Shown here piece after piece: positions 1 through 6,110 of a stretch of DNA of 6,279 nt (position 1 is the stretch's first letter; each line of letters starts with the position of its first letter). This stretch comes from Candidatus Peregrinibacteria bacterium (GTDB taxonomy: Bacteria; Patescibacteriota; Gracilibacteria; UBA1369; LOWO2-01-FULL-3). The notes under the pieces were generated by a model. It did not search any database, had not been told where the DNA came from, and saw only the letters and a program-made list of their open reading frames with translations. The DNA lies in NCBI GenBank assembly GCA_016214225.1, contig JACROX010000038.1, forward strand, positions 1 through 6,279, written 5' to 3'. The translations under genes and the position numbers were made by a program.

Positions 1-84
1 CTCAACAACAGGCCAAGAAAATCACTCAAATACAAAACGCCAAATCAAATTTATTCACAACTTATCCAAAGTGGTCGGTTTTAA
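1..84 (+). CDS. IS30-family transposase, C-terminal end (partial at left edge)
   Basis: Reading from base 1, the frame is open for 27 codons and stops at TAA (82-84). The peptide begins LNNRPRKSLKYKTPNQIY and ends SGRF. The pattern LN-x-RPRK-x-L-x-x-x-TP-(N/E) is the characteristic C-terminal signature of IS30-family DDE transposases, just after the catalytic glutamate region. That family catalyses cut-and-paste or circle-mediated transposition. The catalytic residues themselves lie left of the window, so I cannot say whether the enzyme is intact. The right inverted repeat of the element should fall in roughly 85-140, but it cannot be defined without the left end. The transposase stop is only about 60 bases from the start of RNase P RNA. 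Confidence rests on a short but distinctive motif. Confidence 0.72.
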   Translation, partial: LNNRPRKSLKYKTPNQIYSQLIQSGRF

Positions 85-111
85 CCTTGAATGTGGGCCA
101 CAGTAAACTTG

Positions 112-139
112 TTGCAAAAATCAAAAAAACCATTACAAT
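112..139 (+). promoter_or_regulatory. Predicted sigma70-type promoter of rnpB
   Basis: A -35 box TTGCAA (112-117) and a -10 box TACAAT (134-139) are separated by 16 bp. Each matches the sigma70 consensus at 4 to 5 of 6 positions. Transcription would start about 7 bases after the -10 box, near 146. This coincides with the 5' strand of the P1 helix of RNase P RNA (143-159). Agreement between the predicted start and the RNA structure is the main support. The -35 box lies only 28 bp after the IS30 transposase stop, so part of this promoter may lie in or next to the end of the insertion sequence. Confidence 0.6.
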
Positions 140-142
140 ACA

Positions 143-598
143 CTTTGCTCTTAGATCAGCTCGTGTGATCGCTCTTCCGAAGACTTCTTCGGTTGGGAGG
201 AAAGTCCGAGCACCACGGTAAACCGCAGCCGGTAACGCCGCGCCACTCGTCAAAACCAATTGGCGAGTAGGGAAAGTGCCACAGAGACTATACTATTCCG
301 AAACACACAGAGCTTGCTCTGTTAACATCATCGGGAGAAAGGTGAAAAGCCCCGCTTAGCGGGGAATCCGAAAATTGCAAAGGAACTTGCTGAAAATTGC
401 ATTCCACAATATTCGGAGTTGGTAAACCCTGCGGGGTGCAAGGTGGGATGGAAAAGTTTGTTTTTATTCCCAAATGTAAGCAAATTTTCCCACTGCAAAG
501 CCATTAACTTGGCAAAAGATAGATGGTCACTCCTCTTTTCGGAATCTCTGAAAAGAGCAGACAAAACTCGGCTTATAGAGTCTGATCTAAGAGCAAAG
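143..598 (+). ncRNA. rnpB: RNase P RNA, bacterial type A (M1 RNA)
   Basis: This is the catalytic RNA subunit of ribonuclease P, which removes 5' leaders from precursor tRNAs. The ends are set by a perfect 17-bp P1 helix: CTTTGCTCTTAGATCAG (143-159) pairs with 582-598. If the promoter start near 146 is right, the mature helix is slightly shorter. Conserved region I, GAGGAAAGTCC (197-207), and conserved region V, ACTCGGCTTA (566-575), form the P4 core. AAG-U-CCGAG (202-210) pairs with CTCGGCTT (567-574), leaving the universally conserved bulged U at 205. P2 pairs 165-170 with 525-530. P3 is the hairpin 177-192. A P19-like hairpin pairs 533-540 with 550-557. The AGATAGATGGTCAC segment before P2 is also family-typical. 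At about 456 nt it is longer than the 377 nt of E. coli. No intrinsic terminator follows. The L15 loop appears to lack GGU. Confidence 0.96.
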
Positions 599-624
599 AA
601 AACTTAAGGAAACTAAAAAAACTT

Positions 625-1218
625 ATGAAGCGTTCTGAAATTTTATTTGGCATAGCAAAAATCCCCGCCGATTTTTTTATGACAATATTGGCATTCCTTT
701 TAGCATACAAATTAAGACTTTTGACTGAAACTCTAAAAGGATTCGCAAAACCAATAGACTACAGCGTCCTCCCAACTCCAAGAGAATACATGAATTTCAG
801 TATTTGGCTGGCACTGGCCATAATAATCATTTTCATGCTCGGAAAAATGTACAATTTAAAAACAACGGAAAAATTCTCAAAAGAAATAAAAAAAACAATT
901 CTGCTATGGATCATCTGGGCAATGGCAATAATCACATATTTCTTTTTCACAAGAACACTCCCCTTCTCCAGACTCGCGATTTTATACAGCTGGACACTCG
1001 CGCTGATATTTATAATTTTCGGCAGAGGGATAATAAGAATAATACAAAAAATATTTTTATACGCTGGAATAGGAAGAAGAAAACTCCTGTTTATAGGCAA
1101 AAACAGCATCGCGGAAGAATTAAAAAAACATTTTGAAAAAGACAAAAACTACAAAATATTTGGAGTAATGGACAACCAAAACATTTCAAATCTCGAAGAA
1201 CTGATCAAAAAAAAATAA
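625..1218 (+). CDS. Polyprenyl glycosylphosphotransferase, N-terminal membrane part (frameshifted fragment)
   Basis: This 197-residue frame is the N-terminal half of a WbaP/RfbP-type sugar-1-phosphate transferase; the catalytic half lies in another frame downstream. About four hydrophobic segments are visible, near residues 15-34, 58-76, 91-108 and 117-140, as expected for the membrane bundle of these enzymes. A Rossmann-like segment follows (RKLLFIGKNSIAEELKKHF, from about 152, then YKIFGVMD), matching the CoA-binding-like middle domain. The frame ends in KKK-TAA inside a run of nine A (1207-1215). Removing one A continues directly into IEEIIQTESNLKEG and then the transferase domain, giving about 469 residues, the usual family length. 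The ATG at 625 is the first sensible start. A weak TAAGGA lies 14 bases upstream. Only 26 bases separate it from rnpB, with no terminator, so co-transcription with rnpB is likely. Confidence 0.82.
   Translation: MKRSEILFGIAKIPADFFMTILAFLLAYKLRLLTETLKGFAKPIDYSVLPTPREYMNFSIWLALAIIIIFMLGKMYNLKTTEKFSKEIKKTILLWIIWAMAIITYFFFTRTLPFSRLAILYSWTLALIFIIFGRGIIRIIQKIFLYAGIGRRKLLFIGKNSIAEELKKHFEKDKNYKIFGVMDNQNISNLEELIKKK
1207..1215 (+). other. A9 homopolymer at the frame break of the sugar transferase
   Basis: Nine consecutive A follow CTGATC. It is the longest single-base run I found in the window. In the upstream frame it reads AAA AAA AAA TAA and stops. With eight A it reads AAA AAA AAT AAA ATA and continues into the catalytic domain. 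The runs of eight A at 888-895 and 1842-1849 in the same gene are read without a shift. The site could be a sequencing error, a real disabling insertion, or a slippage site. Confidence 0.8.
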
Positions 1219-1276
1219 AATAGAAGAAATAATTCAAACGGAATCAAATTTAAAAGAAGGACAAGCCGAAGATATA

Positions 1277-2035
1277 TTGGAAATATGCGATTTAAATCAT
1301 GTTTCATATAAATTCGTTCCCGACCTGCTGGAAGTAAGAAGAACAAATATTTCAATTGAAGAAGTCGGCGCGATACCAATAATAAGCCTCAAATCAACAC
1401 CTTTGGACGGATGGGGAAAAGTTATCAAAAGAATTTTAGACATAACGGGAGCGGTAATAGGAATTATTCTTTTCTCCCCTATCCTCATAATAACCGCCAT
1501 GGCAATAAAACTTGATTCAAAAGGCCCGATTCTATTCACAAAATTGGACAACGAAACACCGGTAAAAAGAGTCGGACAATTCGGAAAACTGTTCAATTTC
1601 TACAAATTCAGATCGATGAAACCAAACACGGACGGCATGAGATACACAAAACTTTCAGGCTTAAATATGCGCACGGAAGGCCCTCTTGTAAAAATCACAA
1701 ATGATCCGAGAATAACACGCGTAGGAAAATTCATAAGAAAATATTCAATCGACGAACTTCCTCAACTCTGGAATGTTTTAATTGGAAATATGAGCTTGGT
1801 GGGCCCGCGCCCGCACCTTCCGGAAGAAGTAAACAAATACGAAAAAAAACATAGATTCGTGTTAACGATAAAACCGGGAATGACGGGGATCCCTCAAACA
1901 AGCGGCAGATCGGAATTAACATTCGAAGACGAAGTCAAAATGGATCGTTACTATATCGAAAACTGGTCTCTTTGGCTGGATATAAAAATCATCTTCAAAA
2001 CCCTAGGAGTAATATTAAAAGGCTATAAAGAATAG
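1277..2035 (+). CDS. Polyprenyl glycosylphosphotransferase, C-terminal catalytic part (sugar transferase)
   Basis: The family transfers a sugar-1-phosphate from a nucleotide sugar to undecaprenyl phosphate, the first step in building exopolysaccharide, O-antigen or glycoprotein glycans at the membrane. Residues numbered from 1277: the re-entrant membrane helix after KRILDITG (51-78), KFRSM (110-114), NDPRITRVGKFIRK (142-155), DELPQLWN (159-166, containing the conserved acidic pair), SLVGPRPH (173-180) and PGMTGIPQTSGRS (200-212), ending with YYIENWSLWLDIKIIFKT. This is the full bacterial sugar transferase domain. The nominal start is a TTG with no ribosome-binding site. The same frame is open from about 1208 and encodes family-like sequence, so this is the continuation of the 625 gene after a one-base shift, not an independent gene. 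Sugar specificity cannot be read from the sequence. Stop TAG. Confidence 0.9.
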   Translation: MEICDLNHVSYKFVPDLLEVRRTNISIEEVGAIPIISLKSTPLDGWGKVIKRILDITGAVIGIILFSPILIITAMAIKLDSKGPILFTKLDNETPVKRVGQFGKLFNFYKFRSMKPNTDGMRYTKLSGLNMRTEGPLVKITNDPRITRVGKFIRKYSIDELPQLWNVLIGNMSLVGPRPHLPEEVNKYEKKHRFVLTIKPGMTGIPQTSGRSELTFEDEVKMDRYYIENWSLWLDIKIIFKTLGVILKGYKE

Positions 2036-2136
2036 GAGTTTCGTGCGAGCGCACGGCGCGAGCGCGCAACGAGGCGAACAATCTGGCTCCGCCAGTTGTG
2101 AGACGAAGTGAGCTTATAAAAAAAGAATGAGTTTCG
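2036..2136. repeat. GC-rich palindromic island bounded by 8-bp direct repeats
   Basis: The octamer GAGTTTCG occurs at 2036-2043, immediately after the sugar transferase stop, and again at 2129-2136. Between them, 2041-2100 is about 68% G+C (41 of 60), far above the flanking genes. It carries three successive small palindromes. The first two, GTGC-GAGC-GCAC (2043-2054) and GCGC-GAGC-GCGC (2056-2067), share the loop GAGC. The third is a stronger hairpin, 2078-2099, with stem ACAA-CTGGC / GCCAG-TTGT, one bulged T and loop TCC. No U-run follows any of them on the + strand, so they are not classical intrinsic terminators. The layout suggests a small REP- or MITE-like element with a target duplication, but I do not recognise a known family. 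Confidence 0.5.
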
Positions 2137-2161
2137 CAATTGCCAAAATCAGTGATAGAAT
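2133..2161 (+). promoter_or_regulatory. Predicted extended -10 promoter of secA
   Basis: TTCGCA (2133-2138) lies 17 bp before TAGAAT (2156-2161). The -10 box is preceded by TGA, giving an extended -10 element TG-n-TAGAAT. Transcription would begin near 2168, leaving a leader of about 20 bases with no Shine-Dalgarno motif. The -35 box overlaps the second GAGTTTCG repeat, so the island upstream borders directly on the promoter. The call is by consensus match only. Confidence 0.45.
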
Positions 2162-2188
2162 CTCCCGCGAGCAAAAACAGTCAACAAA

Positions 2189-4852
2189 ATGATTAAATTT
2201 ATATTAGACAAAATAGTTGGAAATCAGAACGAAAAAACTTTAAAAAAGATATATCCGATAGTTGATGAAATAAATAAAATCGAGTCGGAATACAAAGAAA
2301 AAATAAAAACACAAGAAGATGTTTTAGCTAAAACATCCGAGTTTAAAGAGAGAATTAAAAATGGTGAATCCTTGGACTCGATACTTCCGGAAGCTTTCGC
2401 GCTGGTTAAAATCGCGTGCAGGCATTTGGTAGGTAAAAAATGGGAAGTAAGAGGCAAAGAAATTGAATGGGACATGATCCCATACGATGTTCAAGCCATT
2501 GGAGGAATTGTTTTGCATAAAGGCAACATCTCGGAAATGAAAACAGGTGAAGGAAAAACTTTAGTCTGCACGATGCCTCTGTACTTAAACGCCCTAACGG
2601 GAAAAGGAGTTTTTCTTGTAACCGTAAACGATTATTTGGCCCACAGAGATTCGGAATGGATGGGAGGACTCTATAAATATTTGGGCCTTTCCGTTGGAGT
2701 TACAGTTCACGGAATGACGCACGAAGAGAAAAAAGCCGCATACGCCTGCGATATAACTTATGGAACAAACAATGAGTTTGGATTCGATTATTTGCGCGAC
2801 AACATGGCAACCGACGCTTCTTCCATAGTACAAAGAAATCTTTTTTACTCGATTGTGGACGAGGTTGACTCAATTTTAATCGACGAAGCGCGCACCCCTC
2901 TGATTATTTCGGCTCAAGCAGAAGAATCCACGGAAAAATATCAGAAACATTCGCGACTCATAAACGAACTTACTCCGGAAACACACTATATTATAGACGA
3001 AAAAACAAAGACAGCGGCGCTTACGGAAGAAGGAATATCAAAGATGGAAAAACTTTTGGGCGTTGACAATATTTACACGGAAGCTGGATTCGATGAAGTG
3101 CATCATATTGAACAAGCTCTTCGCGCTAAAGCATGCTACAAAAATGACATAGATTATATGATTAAAGACGGGGAAATCCTTATCATTGATGAATTCACGG
3201 GAAGGCTTATGCCTGGCAGAAGATATTCACACGGACTGCATCAAGCCATTGAAGCAAAAGAAAATGTTGAAGTAAAAAGAGAATCAAAAACTCTGGCAAC
3301 GGTTTCTTTTCAAAACTACTTCAGATTATTTGAAAAACTGGCGGGTATGACAGGAACGGCCTACACGGAAGCTGAAGAATTTTATCAAATTTATGGCTTG
3401 GACGTAGTTGTCATCCCTACAAATAAAGGAATGATTCGCGCGGACAAACAGGATTCGGTATACAAAACGCAAAAGGGGAAATTTATGGCGATAGTTAAAA
3501 GAATAAAGGAAGCTTACCAGAAAGGTCAGCCGGTTTTGGCGGGAACAGTTTCAGTTGAGAAATCGGAACTTTTAAGCAAACTTTTAACAATCGAAGGAGT
3601 TCCGCACAATGTTTTAAATGCCAAGAATCATGAGAAAGAAGCCGAAATAGTCGCGCAAGCCGGACAAAAAAACGCGATAACAATCGCAACGAACATGGCG
3701 GGAAGAGGTACCGATATAAAGCTTGGAGAAGGAGTAACGAAACTGGGAGGACTTTTCGTACTTGGAACGGAAAGACACGAAGCGCGCCGCATAGACAACC
3801 AGCTCCGCGGACGTTCCGGACGTCAAGGAGACCCGGGAGAAAGCCAATTTTTCGTATCAATGGAAGACGAGCTGATGCGCCTTTTTGGAGGAGACAAAAT
3901 AAAAAGTATGATGACTTTTTTGAAAGTTCCAGATGACATGCCAATAGAAAATAAAATGATTTCACGCTCGATAGAAAGCGCGCAGAAAAAAGTTGAAGGC
4001 CATAATTTTGACATCAGAAAACACTTGGTTGAATACGACGACATAATGAATATACACAGAGAAATCATATACAAACGAAGAAGAAAATTTTTATTTAAAG
4101 ATGATGTTAAAGAAGAAATAGAAGAAACCATCGCGGAAACAGCGGAATCAATCGTGGAAAATCACACCGGATTCAGAAATCAAGAAGAATGGGATTACGA
4201 AAAACTACTTGAAGGACTATCAACCATCCATAAAGACGAAGAAAATCCTCTAACATTGGAAGATATTTCAAACATCAGAAGCCAAGATGAACTTAAACAA
4301 AAAGCAAAGAAATACTTATTGGACGGATACAAGAAAAAAATCAGCGCGCTGTCGGATGAAAGCATTATAAGACCTATCGAAAAAGCGGTTTTCTTGAGAA
4401 CATGCGACGCTTTATGGATGGAACATCTCGACACAATGACGGAACTCAGAGAAAAAGTGGCATTCAGCGGCTACGCGCAAAAAGATCCGCTCACAGAATA
4501 CAAATCTCAAGCGTTTGAAATGTTCAATGAACTTTTGGCAATGATTAGAGACAATACTGTAAACACTTTATTCAAAATCGATCTTGAAAAAACAGTTCCG
4601 CGCGAAATGTTAAAAAAATCGGAAATTGAAAACGCGCAAACGAATGAAGACCAGATAAATTCTCCTCTTTCGGGAGACAGAAAATCAATTTTGGACAACA
4701 CCCAGAAATCATCATCAAATGAAAATCCGATGATTGTAAAAACATCTTCGAGCCATCAGCAAACACAAACTCCAAAACATCCGGAAGCTGGAAGAAACGA
4801 TCCATGCCCGTGCGAAAGCGGGAAAAAATACAAAAAGTGTTGCGGGAAATAG
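2189..4852 (+). CDS. secA: Protein translocase subunit SecA
   Basis: SecA is the ATPase motor that pushes unfolded preproteins through the SecYEG channel; it cycles between cytosol and inner membrane face. The 887 residues are a normal full length. Seen in order: N-terminal family start (EKTLKKIYPIVDEIN); Q motif at Gln102; Walker A MKTGEGKT (117-124); NDYLAHRDSEWM; Walker B VDEVDSILIDEARTP (223-237); preprotein cross-linking region up to about 370; MTGTA (387-391); second motor domain with TNMAGRGTDIKLG (501-513) and QLRGRSGRQGDPG (538-550); helical scaffold VEGHNFDIRKHLVEYDDIMN (602-621); LWMEHLDTMTELRE (742-755). A variable linker is followed by the SEC-C metal-binding tail with Cys873, Cys875, Cys884 and Cys885, which in the family binds zinc and SecB or ribosomes. 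It contains several A7 runs without any frame break. The ATG at 2189 fits the family N-terminus; no ribosome-binding site is visible. Confidence 0.98.
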   Translation: MIKFILDKIVGNQNEKTLKKIYPIVDEINKIESEYKEKIKTQEDVLAKTSEFKERIKNGESLDSILPEAFALVKIACRHLVGKKWEVRGKEIEWDMIPYDVQAIGGIVLHKGNISEMKTGEGKTLVCTMPLYLNALTGKGVFLVTVNDYLAHRDSEWMGGLYKYLGLSVGVTVHGMTHEEKKAAYACDITYGTNNEFGFDYLRDNMATDASSIVQRNLFYSIVDEVDSILIDEARTPLIISAQAEESTEKYQKHSRLINELTPETHYIIDEKTKTAALTEEGISKMEKLLGVDNIYTEAGFDEVHHIEQALRAKACYKNDIDYMIKDGEILIIDEFTGRLMPGRRYSHGLHQAIEAKENVEVKRESKTLATVSFQNYFRLFEKLAGMTGTAYTEAEEFYQIYGLDVVVIPTNKGMIRADKQDSVYKTQKGKFMAIVKRIKEAYQKGQPVLAGTVSVEKSELLSKLLTIEGVPHNVLNAKNHEKEAEIVAQAGQKNAITIATNMAGRGTDIKLGEGVTKLGGLFVLGTERHEARRIDNQLRGRSGRQGDPGESQFFVSMEDELMRLFGGDKIKSMMTFLKVPDDMPIENKMISRSIESAQKKVEGHNFDIRKHLVEYDDIMNIHREIIYKRRRKFLFKDDVKEEIEETIAETAESIVENHTGFRNQEEWDYEKLLEGLSTIHKDEENPLTLEDISNIRSQDELKQKAKKYLLDGYKKKISALSDESIIRPIEKAVFLRTCDALWMEHLDTMTELREKVAFSGYAQKDPLTEYKSQAFEMFNELLAMIRDNTVNTLFKIDLEKTVPREMLKKSEIENAQTNEDQINSPLSGDRKSILDNTQKSSSNENPMIVKTSSSHQQTQTPKHPEAGRNDPCPCESGKKYKKCCGK

Positions 4853-4885
4853 AGATTTTGCCTTATTATAAACTCACAAATCTCT
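4851..4885 (+). other. Inverted repeat overlapping the secA stop codon
   Basis: AGAGATTT (4851-4858) and AAATCTCT (4878-4885) are perfect 8-bp arms around a 19-base AT-rich loop; the first arm shares two bases with the TAG stop of secA. It is followed by TCACAAATTTATT, not a clean T-run, so it is at best a weak terminator or an mRNA 3'-end stabiliser. Confidence 0.25.
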
Positions 4886-4898
4886 TCACAAATTTATT

Positions 4899-5219
4899 AT
4901 GAAAAGAATAATCCTCCTAAGTTTATTGACTTTCTTACTTTCATTTCAAACTGCATTCGCGTCCTTCAGCGATGTAACTGATAAAACGGACTATAAAAAA
5001 GCGATAGACTGGATGGCAAAAAACGGCGTAATCAACGGATACCCCGATGGCACTTTTCAAGCCGACAAATGCGTAAACCGAGCGGAATTTTTGAAAATGC
5101 TATTTAACACGCTCGAAATACCAACATCAAAACCATCAACAAATTCATTCCCTGACGTAAATAAAGACGCGTGGTTTGCAGGCTATGTCGCTGAAGCAAA
5201 AGACAGAAAAACAATATGA
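4899..5219 (+). CDS. Secreted SLH-domain protein, N-terminal part (frameshifted fragment)
   Basis: Residues 1-21 form a Sec signal peptide: MKRI, a hydrophobic core LLSLLTFLLSF, and an AFA cleavage motif before Ser22. The mature part starts with an S-layer homology (SLH) domain at about 22-72, with FSDV, a central NGVINGYPDGTF and the terminal NRAEFLKMLF. A second SLH domain opens with FPDVNKDAWFAGYVAEAKDRK (from 84). SLH domains typically bind cell-wall polysaccharide non-covalently and hold proteins at the surface. The frame then stops at TGA (5217-5219), but the expected SLH ending, MSRKEVAELLYRSK, follows at once in the next frame. Removing one A from the five at 5207-5211 joins them. It starts 46 bases after secA, and the secreted product fits Sec export. 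No ribosome-binding site is visible. Confidence 0.75.
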   Translation: MKRIILLSLLTFLLSFQTAFASFSDVTDKTDYKKAIDWMAKNGVINGYPDGTFQADKCVNRAEFLKMLFNTLEIPTSKPSTNSFPDVNKDAWFAGYVAEAKDRKTI

Positions 5220-5673
5220 TCCAATGTCGCGCAAAGAAGTGGCAGAACTTTTATATCGCTCAAAAACTGTCAGCGACAATATCCTAAGTTACTACGACGA
5301 TAAATACACACCAAACGAAATAAAACATTCGCAATCAAAATCGCTCGATCTATCATTCGATAACGTATCACTCACATTCAACAATGATCCAAAACTGGGA
5401 GACAAACTTGGATTTAGTTTATATATAGGACGTCCTGATTTAAAATTATACGAAACGGAATACGCCGACAATCCCGATGTTTTAACAACCGATTTACCTC
5501 AGGCTCTTCAGCCGAAATTAATGTATGTAAGCGAAACTTCGGACACCGATAAAAAATCCGGTTCAATGTGCGACAGGCCTAGATTCCCTCACCTATGCGA
5601 AGTAAATCTCCAGGGAGATTACAAAAAAAGACCAAGCAAAAAAATATTTAATCAAAATACTTTTCGAAGATAA
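5176..5673 (+). CDS. Secreted SLH-domain protein, middle part (frameshifted fragment)
   Basis: This frame supplies the end of the second SLH domain (PMSRKEVAELLYRSK) and then about 130 residues of hydrophilic, Asp/Lys/Ser-rich sequence without a family I recognise. It includes LDLSFDNVSLTF and LGFSLYIGRPDLKLYETEY, which look beta-rich. The nominal TTG start at 5176 overlaps the upstream frame and has no ribosome-binding site. Real coding in this frame probably begins near 5212 as a continuation of the 4899 gene. Near the end the sequence turns into RPSKKIFNQNTFRR and stops, while a neighbouring frame reads on as YLIKILFEDNSYISKEITVPIP. Removing one A from the A7 run at 5623-5629 (giving DYKKDQAKKYLIKILFEDN) or from that at 5638-5644 restores the reading. 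Confidence 0.6.
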   Translation: MQAMSLKQKTEKQYDPMSRKEVAELLYRSKTVSDNILSYYDDKYTPNEIKHSQSKSLDLSFDNVSLTFNNDPKLGDKLGFSLYIGRPDLKLYETEYADNPDVLTTDLPQALQPKLMYVSETSDTDKKSGSMCDRPRFPHLCEVNLQGDYKKRPSKKIFNQNTFRR

Positions 5674-5716
5674 TTCATACATCTCAAAAGAAATTACAGT
5701 TCCGATTCCTCCTCAA

Positions 5717-6088
5717 ATGGACAAACCCGCAATCACAAGCCCAACATCAGCACCAGAGCAAAATTCAAAATTTTCAGTAACATTCAAAGATGTTGGAGCA
5801 AAAAATTACGAAGTATCTTTAGAATTATGCACAAAATATAAAAACAATGGCATAAACCCTTGTTTGGGTGGCAAGAACTACGCAATAGAAAATGGTGTTT
5901 TAACGGCAACAGACAACGGGAAAATGGAAGTAAAAAATGGACTGATTACGATTACATCGGACTTCCCGATAGTTTACGAAGACAGCATGGGATACTCCGT
6001 TATCGCAAAAAAAGAAGGACTGCTGAATGATGGGATAACGCCATATTTTTTAACTAACAGCGACTCAAACGGCTTTGTTAAAAAATAG
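5717..6088 (+). CDS. Secreted SLH-domain protein, C-terminal part (frameshifted fragment)
   Basis: This is the last section of the exported SLH protein. The same frame is open from about 5640, encoding YLIKILFEDNSYISKEIT before the ATG at 5717, so the ATG is an internal methionine and not a true start. The sequence KPAITSPTSAPEQNSKFSV followed by TFKDVGAKNYEVSLELC resembles the opening of an immunoglobulin-like or fibronectin-like beta-sandwich module, but I cannot assign a family. It has Cys pairs (LCTKY, NPCLGG) that could form a disulfide outside the cell. With two single-base corrections the whole gene 4899-6088 would encode about 395 residues: signal peptide, two SLH domains (the second short), then a beta-rich C-terminal half. 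Stop TAG at 6086-6088. Confidence 0.55.
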   Translation: MDKPAITSPTSAPEQNSKFSVTFKDVGAKNYEVSLELCTKYKNNGINPCLGGKNYAIENGVLTATDNGKMEVKNGLITITSDFPIVYEDSMGYSVIAKKEGLLNDGITPYFLTNSDSNGFVKK

Positions 6089-6102
6089 GTAATTGGTATA
6101 TT
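6075..6102 (+). promoter_or_regulatory. Predicted promoter for the FGAM synthase gene
   Basis: TTGTTA (6075-6080) and TATATT (6097-6102) are 16 bp apart. An alternative -10, TATTAT, lies at 6099-6104. The predicted start, near 6109, falls two bases before the ATG at 6111. Either the transcript is leaderless or this is a chance match within the end of the SLH gene. There is no Shine-Dalgarno sequence before the ATG, which agrees with a leaderless start. Confidence 0.35.
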
Positions 6103-6110
6103 ATGGCCAT

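Noticed and set aside
51..70. Two tandem DnaA-box-like sequences, TTATTCACA and TTATCCAAA, suggesting an origin of replication
   Set aside because: They lie within the coding end of the IS30 transposase, only one matches the consensus loosely, and there is no dnaA, dnaN or AT-rich unwinding region in view.
62..607. Several short open frames over the RNase P RNA on both strands
   Set aside because: The region is fully explained by a structured RNA with conserved P1, P2, P3, P4 and P19 pairings.
759..1145. Open frame of 128 codons on the minus strand, and an overlapping frame 804-1136 on the plus strand
   Set aside because: Both lie over the membrane segments of the sugar transferase; the hydrophobic or basic sequence follows from codon bias of the real frame.
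2078..2124. Hairpin plus downstream sequence as an intrinsic terminator after the sugar transferase
   Set aside because: The hairpin is good, but on the + strand it is followed by GAGACGAAGTG and an A-run, not a T-run. A T-run exists only for transcription in the other direction, and it lies on the wrong side of the stem.
3495..3965. Long open frame of 156 codons on the minus strand
   Set aside because: It is antisense to conserved helicase motifs of secA, has a composition typical of a reversed frame, and shows no recognisable domain.
5212..5300. TGA at 5217 read as glycine (genetic code 25 of Gracilibacteria/Absconditabacteria), which would remove the stop in the SLH gene
   Set aside because: Reading through TGA in the same frame gives a sequence without SLH features that stops soon at TAA, while the correct SLH ending lies in the next frame.
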